Assembly (NCBI RefSeq): GCF_030813515.1
Contig: NZ_JAUSUK010000001.1
Span: 1,907,394-1,971,393 of the forward strand
Length of the DNA: 64,000 nt
Origin: Rhodopseudomonas julia
GTDB lineage: Bacteria > Pseudomonadota > Alphaproteobacteria > Rhizobiales > Afifellaceae
Direction: 5' to 3'
Below are positions 8,665 to 17,279 of the stretch, in pieces. The position numbers and the translations under genes are program-made. Under the pieces are notes generated by a model, which was not told where the DNA came from, searched no databases, and saw only the letters and a list, made by a program, of their open reading frames with translations. The number at the start of each line of letters is the position of its first letter. Position 1 is the first letter of the stretch.

Positions 8665-9525
8665 TCAGGCGAGGGTGATGCGGTTGTCTTCCGTCAGCGC
8701 CGTGCGCAGTTTCTCCAAAGCGCGGCTCTCGATCTGGCGTACACGCTCCTTGGAAATGCCAAGTTCCTGCCCCAGCGCTTCGAGCGTGGCGCCTTCCTCT
8801 TCGAGACGGCGCCGGCGGACGATCTTCAATTCGCGTTCGTTGAGAACGCTCAAAGCTGAATAGAGCCAGCCCGACCAGCGCTCTGAATCGATATGATTGC
8901 CCACCGTCTCGTCCTGGAGAGGCGCGTCGGAGGCAATGAAATCCTGCCGATCGGCGCTGGAGCCGTCGGATTCGATGATCGGCGCATTGAGGGAGGTATC
9001 CGGGCCGGAAAGCCTGGAATCCATCAAGGCAACATCGTTGCTGGACACGCCGATCGCCTGCGCTATCTCGTTGTACATCTCCGGTGCATTGATCATCTCC
9101 GAGCCGCGGGAGAGGCGGGCTCTGAGACGACGGAGATTGAAGAAAAGCGATTTTTGCGCCGACGACGTTCCGCCGCGTACAATCGACCAGTTGCGCAGGA
9201 TGTGGTCCTGGATTGAGGCGCGTATCCACCATGTCGCGTAGGTGGAAAAGCGCACTTCCCGTTCGGGCTCAAAGCGTGCCGCAGCTTCCAGGAGTCCGAC
9301 ATGGCCTTCCTGGATGAGATCGTTCATGGACAGCCCGAAATGCCGGAAGCGTGCTGCGATCGAAATGACCAATCGCATATGGGCCGAGGTCAGGCGATGC
9401 AGTGCCTGCTGGTCCCGTTTTTCCTTCCACGCGACCGCGAGTTCGCGCTCTTCGTCCCGTTCAAGATAGGGAGCCTTCATGGCTGCCCGGACTATCTGGC
9501 GTCGTGAGTTGCTGGAATCGTTCAT
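8665..9525 (-). CDS. rpoH: RNA polymerase sigma-32-type factor, RpoH family
   Basis: A 286-residue alternative sigma factor. Region 2 is complete (DLIQEGHVGLLEAAARFEPE, then FSTYATWWIRASIQDHIL). The RpoH box QKSLFFNLR (124-132) identifies the heat-shock sigma group, and region 4 ends in the helix-turn-helix ATLEALGQELGISKERVRQIE. The ATG at 9525 has GGAAGG 7 bp upstream; a longer reading frame to 9648 adds sequence unlike sigma factors. Alphaproteobacteria often have two RpoH proteins, and this one looks closer to the RpoH2/RpoHII type used in oxidative and photo-oxidative stress, though I hold that only moderately. Confidence 0.92.
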   Translation of the reverse strand: MNDSSNSRRQIVRAAMKAPYLERDEERELAVAWKEKRDQQALHRLTSAHMRLVISIAARFRHFGLSMNDLIQEGHVGLLEAAARFEPEREVRFSTYATWWIRASIQDHILRNWSIVRGGTSSAQKSLFFNLRRLRARLSRGSEMINAPEMYNEIAQAIGVSSNDVALMDSRLSGPDTSLNAPIIESDGSSADRQDFIASDAPLQDETVGNHIDSERWSGWLYSALSVLNERELKIVRRRRLEEEGATLEALGQELGISKERVRQIESRALEKLRTALTEDNRITLA

Positions 9526-9611
9526 GCCAACCTTCCCGCCTGTGTGAAACTTTGCCCGTTTACGTCCCTTCCCTGTAACACTTCTAAACACCGTTTTGTT
9601 TCCGCTGAAAC

Positions 9612-9638
9612 AGAAAAACCCGACCTGCCGGTCGGGTT
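9612..9638 (-). terminator. Rho-independent terminator of carD
   Basis: A perfect 9-bp stem, AACCCGACC (9617-9625) and GGTCGGGTT (9630-9638), with a 4-base loop. On the minus strand it runs into TTTTTCTG. It lies between the CarD gene and rpoH and ends transcription of carD. Confidence 0.88.
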
Positions 9639-9685
9639 CCCTGTTCACAAAAGCGTTTTTGGCCCTAGATGGGCCGCGCGCGGAT

Positions 9686-10249
9686 TTAAGCGGCTTCTTC
9701 GCGCGCCTCGTCCTCTTCCTGAGCGCGCTTGCGCTTGGGGCTCGCCTCGATCATTTTCTCGATCTTGCGTTGCGCTTCCGTCTCGGAGGTCTTCTCCACG
9801 GCGGCCACTTCGCGCGCCATCCGATCGATCGCCGCTTCGTAAAGTTGGCGCTCGGAATAGGACGGCTCCGGCTGTGCCTCGGAGCGATAGAGATCGCGGA
9901 CGACCTCCGAAATGGCGATAAGGTCGCCAGAATTGATCTTGGCTTCGTATTCCTGTGCGCGGCGGCTCCACATGGTGCGCTTGACGCGGGCGCGTCCGCA
10001 AACCGTCTCCAGGGCCTTGCCGACGGTCGGTTCGTCAGCAAGCTTGCGCATGCCGACAGAAGCCGCCTTGGCGACAGGGACGCGCAACGTCATCTTATCC
10101 TTGTCGAAGTCGATGACGAACAATTCGAGCTTCATTCCGGCGACTTCCTGCGTTTCCACATCGACGATGCGGCCAACGCCGTGGGCCGGATAAACAATGC
10201 TCTCGTTCGTACGAAAACCCTGACGCTTCAACGTCTTCTTTGTTGTCAT
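9686..10249 (-). CDS. carD: CarD family transcriptional regulator
   Basis: A 187-residue protein with the CarD N-terminal RNA-polymerase-interacting Tudor-like domain (IVYPAHGVGRIVDVETQEVAGMKLELFVI) and the helical C-terminal DNA-binding domain (MWSRRAQEYEAKINSGDLIAISEVVRDLYR). CarD binds the beta subunit and stabilises the open complex at housekeeping promoters, notably rRNA promoters. The ATG at 10249 (MTTKKTLKRQ) is the family-typical start; a GTG 108 bp upstream adds non-conserved sequence. The C-terminus is charged (RKRAQEEDEAREE). It has its own promoter and terminator. Confidence 0.93.
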   Translation of the reverse strand: MTTKKTLKRQGFRTNESIVYPAHGVGRIVDVETQEVAGMKLELFVIDFDKDKMTLRVPVAKAASVGMRKLADEPTVGKALETVCGRARVKRTMWSRRAQEYEAKINSGDLIAISEVVRDLYRSEAQPEPSYSERQLYEAAIDRMAREVAAVEKTSETEAQRKIEKMIEASPKRKRAQEEDEAREEAA

Positions 10250-10419
10250 ACGCGTGCGACTCCTGAGTTCGGAAAAGGCAGCTTCGCCGGGGGCGTGGTG
10301 CCGAGGGCGCTTTAGTCTGCGCGGGGGACCTTTCTGACGACACAGGGCTGACGACACAAAGTTTACCGCTGCCTTGAGCAGCGGCTATCATCCTGTCGTT
10401 ATTCCATGCCGGAATTATG

Positions 10420-10446
10420 AGATCGGAACACGAGCACGTCCGATCT
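10420..10446. repeat. Inverted repeat AGATCGGA-N11-TCCGATCT in the carD leader
   Basis: Two perfect 8-bp arms (10420-10427 and 10439-10446) separated by 11 bp lie just downstream of the predicted carD -10 box. It may be an operator or a leader hairpin. There is no T-run, so it is not an intrinsic terminator. Confidence 0.5.
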
Positions 10447-10450
10447 TCCG

Positions 10451-10479
10451 AACATAGTTCAAAAGGGCGTAGAAATCAA
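10451..10479 (-). promoter_or_regulatory. Predicted sigma-70 promoter of carD
   Basis: On the minus strand, TTGATT (10474-10479) and TATGTT (10451-10456) are separated by exactly 17 bp. This would give carD a leader of roughly 190 bases. Confidence 0.5.
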
Positions 10480-10559
10480 GGATTTGTTGCGCGCGCACGG
10501 CGAAGACGCGCGGGGGCAGGGAGCCTCCGCGCTGTCAGGTACAGAATTGGGCTGCCAGC

Positions 10560-10898
10560 TTAGTCGCCTTCACCGGCTTCCGGCGAGAAGTACTTCTCGA
10601 GCTTGTTTTCCTCGCCATCGTGTTCCTTGGAGTCGGGCAAGGGATCACGTTTCATGGTGAGGTTCGGCCATTTCTCTGCGTATTCGGCGTTGAGCGTCAG
10701 CCACTTCTCCAGTCCCGGCTCGGTATCGGGGCGGATCGCATCGGCCGGGCACTCCGGCTCGCACACACCGCAATCGATGCATTCGTCAGGATGGATGACG
10801 AGCATCGTCTCGCCTTCGTAAAAACAGTCGACCGGGCACACCTCGACGCAATCGGTATATTTGCACCGGATGCAATTGTCGGTCACGACGTAGGTCAT
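10560..10898 (-). CDS. fdxA: Seven-iron ferredoxin FdxA
   Basis: A 112-residue soluble electron carrier. The Cys spacing at the N-terminus (C9, C12, C17, C21, C25; then C40, C43, C46, C50 in [13 protein letters not shown]) is that of the [3Fe-4S][4Fe-4S] ferredoxins of Azotobacter FdI / FdxA type, including the usual C-terminal extension ([21 protein letters not shown]). It follows the S4-domain gene on the same strand, a conserved neighbourhood in this order. Confidence 0.95.
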   Translation of the reverse strand: MTYVVTDNCIRCKYTDCVEVCPVDCFYEGETMLVIHPDECIDCGVCEPECPADAIRPDTEPGLEKWLTLNAEYAEKWPNLTMKRDPLPDSKEHDGEENKLEKYFSPEAGEGD

Positions 10899-11032
10899 TC
10901 TCTACTCCGCGTCAGCGCTTGCGTTCGGGGCCTAATGGCTTTTCGGCGAGGGTGCAAGGGTGTGCAGCCAACCCAGACATGCAGCCGCAGGCGCTTTAAA
11001 ATTGAGCGTGCCCGGAGAGTTAGCAGCCTCCG

Positions 11033-11446
11033 TCAGCTTCGCCGTTTCATCGCAATGAGCGCCCGCCGCTCGCGGGGGCTCGGACGGTGTTGGGGCGCAG
11101 GCGGGTGCGTGGCTTCGGGCGATACGCCACTCTCATCTCGGGAGGCCTCACCACTCGCGCCGATCTCCCGGTAAAGCGTCGCTGCGACCGAAAAGGAGCC
11201 TCGCCGCTCGGCGAAGCCTAGCGCTTCCACCACCTTCACGCCCGCGGGCAGGGCGAGGGTGAGAACATCACCGATGCGCACCAGACGGCTCGCCTGATCG
11301 GCTTTCTGCCGATTGATGCGCACATGCCCGTCACTGATAAATTTCTGCGCGGCGGAGCGTGTTCGCACGAAACGGGCATGCCAGAGCCAGCGGTCGAGCC
11401 GCTGCGCCTCTCTCGTGCCCGCTTCGTCCGCCGACGCTTTCGCCAA
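11033..11446 (-). CDS. RNA-binding S4 domain protein, Hsp15 (HslR)-like
   Basis: A 137-residue basic protein. The S4 domain is at the N-terminus (RLDRWLWHARFVRTRSAAQKFI, then GHVRINRQKADQASRLVRIGDVL), which matches heat-shock protein 15, a binder of stalled 50S-nascent-chain complexes. The C-terminal 40 residues are basic and Pro/Arg-rich and probably disordered. It begins 31 bp after the helicase stop on the same strand, so the two genes are probably cotranscribed. Confidence 0.88.
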   Translation of the reverse strand: MAKASADEAGTREAQRLDRWLWHARFVRTRSAAQKFISDGHVRINRQKADQASRLVRIGDVLTLALPAGVKVVEALGFAERRGSFSVAATLYREIGASGEASRDESGVSPEATHPPAPQHRPSPRERRALIAMKRRS

Positions 11447-11476
11447 TCGCGCTCCCTTTCGGCTGGCCCTGAGCTC

Positions 11477-14400
11477 CTACTTGTCGGAGGAGCCGAGCTT
11501 CTCCTTCAGCGCCGCAAGGGCCGCGAACGGGCTATCCGGATCCGCCCGCTTTTCCCGCTCCTGTCGCTGGGGGCGCTGGGGCGGGCGCTTGGGAAGCCCT
11601 TGCTCACCACGGTGGCGGAACTTGCCCTTTTTGTGCTGTGGTTTGGACGGGGCTGGGCCGTGCGGCGCCGCTGCCGCTTCCACACCCTCGGCTGCCGGCT
11701 TCTGGGTGCCGCCACGGCCTGTGGCACGGCGCGGAGAGCGCTTAGCTTTGCTGGGGCGACGTTCCTCGCGCCGCGGCATGCCGCCATAGCGCCAGATCTC
11801 CAAAAAGGCCGGCTCGGTCTTCGCTTCGGCTTCGGTTGCGGCTTGGGTCTCGCCGCCCACATCTGTTGAAGCGTCTGCAATCGTGGCTTCTGTGGATGCC
11901 GCGGTATGATCGCCCGTAGTCTCCGGTGCGGGTGCTTGTTCTTCAGGCGCCAGCGGGGTCGCCGCGCCTTCGACGGTGGCCATTCCGGTTTCCGCACCAA
12001 GTCCCGGCCCGACACCGGTTGCGGCCTCGCTACCCTCCAGAGGTTTCTCTTCGCGGGGTGCTTCTTCGACGTCGGCGCTTTCAGAGCTCGTCGCAGCCAA
12101 TGTATCGGAGGCTGCGATGGGCGCTTCGGCTTCAGCGGCTTCGGCGGTTGCCGCCACATCCTGGCCGTCCGCGGTTGCGGTCTCTTCCGCCATTTGCTCG
12201 GCCTCGGCAGCAACAGCTTCCTCGGCCGTTGCATCTGCCGTCTCAGGCGTCTCCGGTTGCGCGGCCGGTAGAGGTCGCCGCTCCACGCGGTAGCCGAGGC
12301 CGTTCAAGATCACGCCCATGTCTTCGCCCGAGGCTCCGAGAAGAGACGTCATCGCGGATGTGACGGTGAAACCGCCGCCTTCCTCTATGGCTCCTGCAGG
12401 CGGCTCGACCTCACGGCCGGGGCGCCAGGTGAGGGCGGGACGGATGAGATCGGCCAGCCGCTCGAGAATATCGATACGCACGGCGCGTCGCCCGAAGATG
12501 CGGTAGCCGAACCGATGATAGATCGCAGGATCGATCTCTGGGTCGACGTTGACGGAGGTGCGCCCGGAGGCCGACACCGACGCCACTTCGGCGATGCTGT
12601 CGCGCTCGTCTCGGCCCTTGTGCAGGGCTTCAAGCTCCGCCAGCAGGGTCGCCGGGGCGGGCTTCAGCAGCATCGGCAGGTAAATGTGGTAGGCGCCAAA
12701 GCGCACGCCGTGGCGCCTCAGACCGGCGCGGGCGTCCTGGTCGAGTGAGCGCACTTCTTCCAGAACGTCGCGACGGTCCAGAATGCCGAGTTTTTCCTTC
12801 AGCTGATAAGCGATGCCCCGCGCCAAGCCGGAGAGACTCTCGTCGGCGTCCAACTCGAGGAGGGGCTTCAGATGTGTCCCGATCTGATTGGACAACCAGA
12901 CCGTCAGTCGTGCCTCGACTTTCTCGCGGCTCGGGCCGGTGAGCTGCTCGTCAGCAAGGAGCAGGATCCGCGGCTTCAACGGCTCGCTTTCGGCGAGCAA
13001 CCGCGCCACGGGCTCGCCATGCCAGCGGATGATCGCGCCGGACGTCAGCAGGAATCCGGCATCGTCTGAACGTGACAGACGCTCAGCCCGCTCGGCGACC
13101 GCCGTGCCCAGCGCCTTTGCTGCGGCTGTGCGAACCGTTTTTGCATCCGAACCCTCCGCCTTGGCGTCGGGTGTGAAGCGAAAGCCGATCAGCGTGCCGA
13201 CATGCTCGCCCTCCACCAGCACGTCGCCCCCTGGGGTGATCTCGGCCTCAAGCATTGTATTCTCCTTCAACCGGCGCATCAGAACGCTAGTTCGCCGATC
13301 GACAAAGCGTTTTGTAAGCCTGTCGTGAAGTGCGTCAGATAGCCTATCCTCAACGCGCTTCGTCTCTTCGCGCCAATAGCTCGGATCGGCAAGCCAGTCC
13401 GGCTGGTTGGCCACAAAGGTCCACGTACGAATTTCTGCGATGCGCGCCGACAATGTGTCGATGTCGCCATCGGTGCGGTCGGCACGCTTCACCTGCGGCG
13501 CAAGCCAGTCAGGTGGAACGGAGCCTTTGTCCATAAGAAAAGTGAAGATCGAACCAATCAATCCGGCATGCTGAGCAGGCGCAATGCGTCGATAATCTGG
13601 CAGCCGGCAGATATCCCACAAACGCTCCACGGCCTTGGGATGCGTCAGTCGGTCGGTGATGTCGTCATCGCGCACCAAGAGTTCGAGCGCGACCTGGTCG
13701 GCCGCCGGTGGCGATTTCGTCAAAAAGGGATGCTTCGGGGGCTGCTCCAGCGAGGCGCGCAGGGCCTCGTGGGAGGAGAAATCGAGTCGATCATTGCGCC
13801 ATTGCAACACCCGAACCGCTTCGAAACGATGGCTTTCCAGCGCTTCCACCAGGGGTGGCTCGAAGGGAGAGACCGTTCCCGTCACGCCAAACGTCCCGTC
13901 GCGCATATAACGGCCGGCGCGCCCAGCGATCTGGCCAAGCTCGGCGGCTGTCAGGGGGCGGTGCTGATACCCGTCGAATTTGCGCGCCGAGGCGAAGGCG
14001 ACATGGTCGACATCGAGGTTGAGGCCCATGCCGATCGCATCGGTCGCTACAAGAAAATCGACATCGCCTGATTGATAAAGTTCCACCTGACGATTGCGCG
14101 TGCGCGGCGAAAGAGCGCCTAGGACGGCTGCCGCACCACCCCGCTGCCGTCGCATCAGCTCGCCGATTGCATAAACTTCGTCGGCCGAGAAGGCGACGAT
14201 CGCGGAGCGCTCCGGCAGGCGCGTGAGCTTCTTTTGGCCGGCATAAGCGAGGACCGACATGCGCGGGCGTGTGACGATATGCGCCCCCGGCAGAAGGCCT
14301 TCGATGACGCCGCGCATCGTCGATGCGCCAAGCAGCAGGGTTTCCTGGCTGCCGCGCAGCGAGAGGATTCGGTCGGTGAAGACGTGGCCACGTTCAAGAT

Positions 14401-14728
14401 CTGCGGCAAGCTGAATCTCGTCGATCGCTGCAAAAGCGGCGTCCGTATTGCGCGGCATCGCCTCCACTGTGGAGACCCAATACCGCGGTTCCGGCGGGAC
14501 GATCTTCTCCTCGCCGGTGACGAGCGCCACCTTGTCGGCGCCGGCGCGCTGGGCCACCCGGCTATAGACCTCGCGCGCCAGCAGCCTGAGCGGCAGGCCG
14601 ATGATGCCGGTCTCATGGCCGAGCATGCGCTCGATGGCGAGATGCGTCTTGCCGGTGTTGGTGGGGCCGAGCACCGCGGTGACGTTGCGGGCGCTCCACT
14701 GCCGTGGATTGTCGGAGGTCACATTCAT
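11477..14728 (-). CDS. Large SUV3-like ATP-dependent RNA helicase
   Basis: A 1083-residue superfamily 2 helicase. Walker A GPTNTGKT (21-28), the DEIQ box (103-106) and the C-terminal helicase motifs VDFLVATDAIGMGLNLD and QIAGRAGRY match the mitochondrial SUV3 / bacterial SUV3-like group. That group unwinds RNA with degradosome-type nucleases in mitochondria. Roughly residues 830-990 are an Ala/Glu-rich acidic low-complexity stretch, and the last 100 residues are Lys/Arg/Pro-rich, a typical RNA-binding tail in alphaproteobacterial members. It heads the minus-strand helicase, S4 and fdxA run. Its upstream region contains an unusual GANTC cluster. Confidence 0.92.
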   Translation of the reverse strand: MNVTSDNPRQWSARNVTAVLGPTNTGKTHLAIERMLGHETGIIGLPLRLLAREVYSRVAQRAGADKVALVTGEEKIVPPEPRYWVSTVEAMPRNTDAAFAAIDEIQLAADLERGHVFTDRILSLRGSQETLLLGASTMRGVIEGLLPGAHIVTRPRMSVLAYAGQKKLTRLPERSAIVAFSADEVYAIGELMRRQRGGAAAVLGALSPRTRNRQVELYQSGDVDFLVATDAIGMGLNLDVDHVAFASARKFDGYQHRPLTAAELGQIAGRAGRYMRDGTFGVTGTVSPFEPPLVEALESHRFEAVRVLQWRNDRLDFSSHEALRASLEQPPKHPFLTKSPPAADQVALELLVRDDDITDRLTHPKAVERLWDICRLPDYRRIAPAQHAGLIGSIFTFLMDKGSVPPDWLAPQVKRADRTDGDIDTLSARIAEIRTWTFVANQPDWLADPSYWREETKRVEDRLSDALHDRLTKRFVDRRTSVLMRRLKENTMLEAEITPGGDVLVEGEHVGTLIGFRFTPDAKAEGSDAKTVRTAAAKALGTAVAERAERLSRSDDAGFLLTSGAIIRWHGEPVARLLAESEPLKPRILLLADEQLTGPSREKVEARLTVWLSNQIGTHLKPLLELDADESLSGLARGIAYQLKEKLGILDRRDVLEEVRSLDQDARAGLRRHGVRFGAYHIYLPMLLKPAPATLLAELEALHKGRDERDSIAEVASVSASGRTSVNVDPEIDPAIYHRFGYRIFGRRAVRIDILERLADLIRPALTWRPGREVEPPAGAIEEGGGFTVTSAMTSLLGASGEDMGVILNGLGYRVERRPLPAAQPETPETADATAEEAVAAEAEQMAEETATADGQDVAATAEAAEAEAPIAASDTLAATSSESADVEEAPREEKPLEGSEAATGVGPGLGAETGMATVEGAATPLAPEEQAPAPETTGDHTAASTEATIADASTDVGGETQAATEAEAKTEPAFLEIWRYGGMPRREERRPSKAKRSPRRATGRGGTQKPAAEGVEAAAAPHGPAPSKPQHKKGKFRHRGEQGLPKRPPQRPQRQEREKRADPDSPFAALAALKEKLGSSDK

Positions 14729-15176
14729 CAGGCGATGGCGAAAACCGTTGGGACGAGTTCGAATGCGCGAGCGCGGATTGACTTAATGGTTCCGGCCCGA
14801 CTCGAACGACTCTTGAACAAAAGCGGATCGAATCGACGACTCTTCTGGATTCAGGATTCGTTCCTCGGGCTCGACCGTGAAGCTCACAAGCGTGTTAGCG
14901 AGAGCAGATGACATATGCGGTTGAGGCCTTGAAACAAGGTTAGCAAAAAGCGAACGCCTGTGCGCCGCAGGACGGCTGATGTCGAAAGCATAGGCCGTTT
15001 TGACGAACGAATCGCCGACGAATCGGCAGGCTCAGCAAGTTCAACTTCCGTTCTCTCCACATATGGGGGATGGCGTCCGCATAGCGCAAGATCTGCATGC
15101 CACCGTGCGGCCATGCGCCCTTAATGATCAAGGGGTCAAAGGCGCTTCTTAACGATTTCGTCTCAAAACGGGACAT
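14729..15176. other. 448-bp intergenic region upstream of the helicase gene
   Basis: No gene is supported. It must contain the helicase promoter (minus strand) and the 3' end of the DUF3108 transcript. Its notable content is a set of GANTC sites, listed separately. Confidence 0.6.
14799..15024. promoter_or_regulatory. Cluster of eight GANTC (CcrM) sites
   Basis: GANTC occurs at 14799, 14808, 14830, 14838, 14848 and 14855, six within 61 bp, and again at 15009 and 15020. One site per 256 bp is expected in random sequence. Two copies of ACGACTCTT (14806-14814 and 14836-14844) are exactly 30 bp apart. In alphaproteobacteria GANTC is methylated by the cell-cycle enzyme CcrM, and sites in promoters can make transcription depend on replication-fork passage. 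Confidence 0.6.
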
Positions 15177-15995
15177 TCACTGCACTTTGAGGCGGTCTGC
15201 CGTGGCTGTGAGAACACCCACTTCCGTTCTCACGCGTATCTTTACGGGGATCGCAAGCCCGATCGTTTCGATCGGCGCCAGCCAAACCTCCATATCTTTG
15301 TTTGCGGCCATGAACCGCTCGCTCTTCTTCTGAGCCCGATGGCCGGCAATGGGGACGTAGCGAACGGCACAGACGACGACCGGGCCGGAATAGCTCTTGC
15401 TGCCACCGTGGTAGCGCTCAGCACGCGCAAAACGCATTATGATATCGAAACGTTTGTTGTTCTCAAAAATCGGTGCCCGGTGTTTGCACAGGTCTTTGCC
15501 GTGGCGGCCGGCGATTGGCATGATGAGAGCACTCAGAGGATCGATGACCCCTATTTTGTGCTCCGGTTTCAGCGGCACACGGTCGGCATATTGCTTGCCG
15601 GGCTTGTCTGCTTTGAAACGAAAATCGCTCACCCGACCTTTTTCGAAGCTGAGTGACAAATCCTCAGCCTCTCCATCCTCGACCCAATGGCGATGATAGC
15701 TTTGCGCCTCTGCGGCATCTGTGAGTGTGCCTGTGGCTTCGACATTGACCCGAGCATCGGAAAAAAGCCGGCTGAAGCCGCTTGCCTTGGCGTATCCCTC
15801 CGCCTGGTAGCGGCGTTTCTCCACGCTCAGGCTGGCCTTTATCTTCCCGACCGGTACGCCCATAAGAGACGCGCCGTAGCGCACCGTCAGTGTGGCCGCC
15901 GCGACCCGTGGGGCGGAAAGTGCCGCACCCCCCGCCATGACGAGAGCAGCGAATATCGGCAGGAAAAAAACCGTTTGAGCATGCTGGTGCCGCAT
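15177..15995 (-). CDS. DUF3108 domain-containing exported protein
   Basis: A 272-residue protein with an N-terminal hydrophobic signal (VFFLPIFAALVMAGGAALSAP) and a DUF3108 body (YAKASGFSRLFSDARVNVEATG; DPLSALIMPI; CAVRYVPIAGHR). The family is periplasmic and has no assigned activity that I know of. I prefer the ATG at 15995 because GGAG lies 8 bp upstream; a second in-frame ATG at 16010 lacks a ribosome site. Confidence 0.85.
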   Translation of the reverse strand: MRHQHAQTVFFLPIFAALVMAGGAALSAPRVAAATLTVRYGASLMGVPVGKIKASLSVEKRRYQAEGYAKASGFSRLFSDARVNVEATGTLTDAAEAQSYHRHWVEDGEAEDLSLSFEKGRVSDFRFKADKPGKQYADRVPLKPEHKIGVIDPLSALIMPIAGRHGKDLCKHRAPIFENNKRFDIIMRFARAERYHGGSKSYSGPVVVCAVRYVPIAGHRAQKKSERFMAANKDMEVWLAPIETIGLAIPVKIRVRTEVGVLTATADRLKVQ

Positions 15996-16228
15996 TGGCG
16001 GAAGCTCCATCTTGGTGGCGGCGCACCCCTATCTTTTGCCTAGGGGCGAAAGCCGGCCTTTTTCGGGCTCGTATTGTTGCTTCATGCGGGTCTCGCTGCG
16101 GCTGACGACTTGACCCTTGCGGCCACACTCCTTATAGGAGCGCTTTCGAAAAACCGGGCTTGAAGTGCCGTCCCGGCTGCGTCATGCGCAGGACGGTCCG
16201 CCCTCCAGATCAGATTATGAGGTTCTCC

Positions 16229-16531
16229 ATGGCGCGCCGTTGCGAGCTGACCGGCAAGGCCGTCCTGACCGGCAACAATGTGAGCCACGCCAACAACAAG
16301 TCCCGGCGTCGGTTTCTTCCCAATCTGTGCAACGTGTCGCTGATGAGCGATGCGCTCGGGCGCGCGGTGCGGATGCGCATTTCCGCGGCTGCGCTGCGCA
16401 GCGTGGAGCATCGTGGCGGGCTCGACGCTTTCCTTCTCAAGGCGCAGGCTGACGAGCTGTCGCCGAAGGCGAAGCTTCTGAAGCGCGAGATCGCCAAGAA
16501 GGCGGCCAGCGCGGAAGCTGCTGCGGCCTGA
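16229..16531 (+). CDS. rpmB: 50S ribosomal protein L28
   Basis: A 100-residue basic protein with the L28 signatures [21 protein letters not shown] and [10 protein letters not shown]. The ATG at 16229 gives the family-typical N-terminus; longer readings add 23 non-conserved residues. It is transcribed divergently from the DUF3108 gene. Confidence 0.97.
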   Translation: MARRCELTGKAVLTGNNVSHANNKSRRRFLPNLCNVSLMSDALGRAVRMRISAAALRSVEHRGGLDAFLLKAQADELSPKAKLLKREIAKKAASAEAAAA

Positions 16532-16532
16532 A

Positions 16533-17198
16533 TTGACTGCGATCTTCCCAACGCACCGGAGACGCGGTTTTCTGACCGCGGTCGGCGCCATGGCTGCGGT
16601 CGTGGTGGCGTCGAACATTCTTGTTCAGTATCCGGTGCAGGGGCATATCGGCGGTTACAACCTGGCCGATCTTTTGACGTGGGGTGCGTTCACCTATCCG
16701 CTCGCGTTCCTCGTCAATGATATGACCAACCGGACCTTCGGGCCAAAGGCGGCCCGTCGTGTGGTGTTTGTTGGTTTCCTTCTGGCTGTGATCGTTTCCA
16801 CCGTTCTCGCCACGCCGCGGATCGCAGTGGCCTCGGGTTCGGCCTTTTTCGCCGCTCAGATGATGGATGTCGGGATCTTTCATCGCCTGCGGGCAGGGCA
16901 CTGGTGGCGTGCGCCTGTGGTCTCGAGCCTTATCGGCTCCGCCCTCGATACGGTGATCTTCTTTTCGCTCGCTTTCGCCGCGGTCTTCGGCGTTCTTGGC
17001 GCGAACGACGCGTTCGCGATCGAGACGGCGCCTCTCTTTGGGGCCATTCCTCTTATTGAGGTGCCGCGCTGGGTATCCTGGGCGCTCGGCGATTTTTCCG
17101 TGAAGCTTCTGATCGCCGCTTTGGCACTCGTTCCCTACGGTTTCCTCATCCGCATGGTGACGCCGTGGCAGCCGCACAGCGGTGTCGCGCGCGGCTGA
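16533..17198 (+). CDS. Queuosine precursor transporter, YhhQ/VUT family
   Basis: A 221-residue membrane protein with about six hydrophobic helices. The motifs FLVNDMTNRTFGPKAARRVVFVGF and SGSAFFAAQMMDVGIFHRLR are those of the YhhQ (vitamin uptake transporter) family, which imports preQ0/preQ1 for queuosine synthesis. It starts 2 bp after rpmB with a weak TTG at 16533; the exact start is uncertain because the next in-frame ATG falls inside the first helix. A strong terminator follows. Confidence 0.88.
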   Translation: MTAIFPTHRRRGFLTAVGAMAAVVVASNILVQYPVQGHIGGYNLADLLTWGAFTYPLAFLVNDMTNRTFGPKAARRVVFVGFLLAVIVSTVLATPRIAVASGSAFFAAQMMDVGIFHRLRAGHWWRAPVVSSLIGSALDTVIFFSLAFAAVFGVLGANDAFAIETAPLFGAIPLIEVPRWVSWALGDFSVKLLIAALALVPYGFLIRMVTPWQPHSGVARG

Positions 17199-17221
17199 GA
17201 TAGCCCTGACAAGGTGCTGAC

Positions 17222-17246
17222 AAAGCGGGCATGGCCCGCTTTTTTT
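17222..17246 (+). terminator. Rho-independent terminator after the rpmB/YhhQ operon
   Basis: A 9-bp stem, AAAGCGGGC and GCCCGCTTT, with a 3-base loop is followed by an uninterrupted T-run to 17246. Confidence 0.92.
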
Positions 17247-17279
17247 CGTCTCTGGTTTTTGTCGAAGTTTCGAGCCTCG

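Larger units (their letters stand above)
10250..10559. other. 310-bp regulatory region upstream of carD
   Basis: No gene seen. The region holds the likely carD promoter (10451-10479, minus strand) and, in the predicted leader, an inverted repeat listed separately. Confidence 0.6.

Noticed and set aside
9526..9610. GGAAAC...GTTAC upstream of rpoH as an EcfG or RpoE-type promoter
   Set aside because: The -35 departs from GGAAC, and neither the RpoE nor RpoH consensus fits; too weak to list.
14749..14775. A GAGTTCGAATGC segment resembling a tRNA T-loop
   Set aside because: No acceptor stem, D-arm or anticodon arm can be drawn around it.
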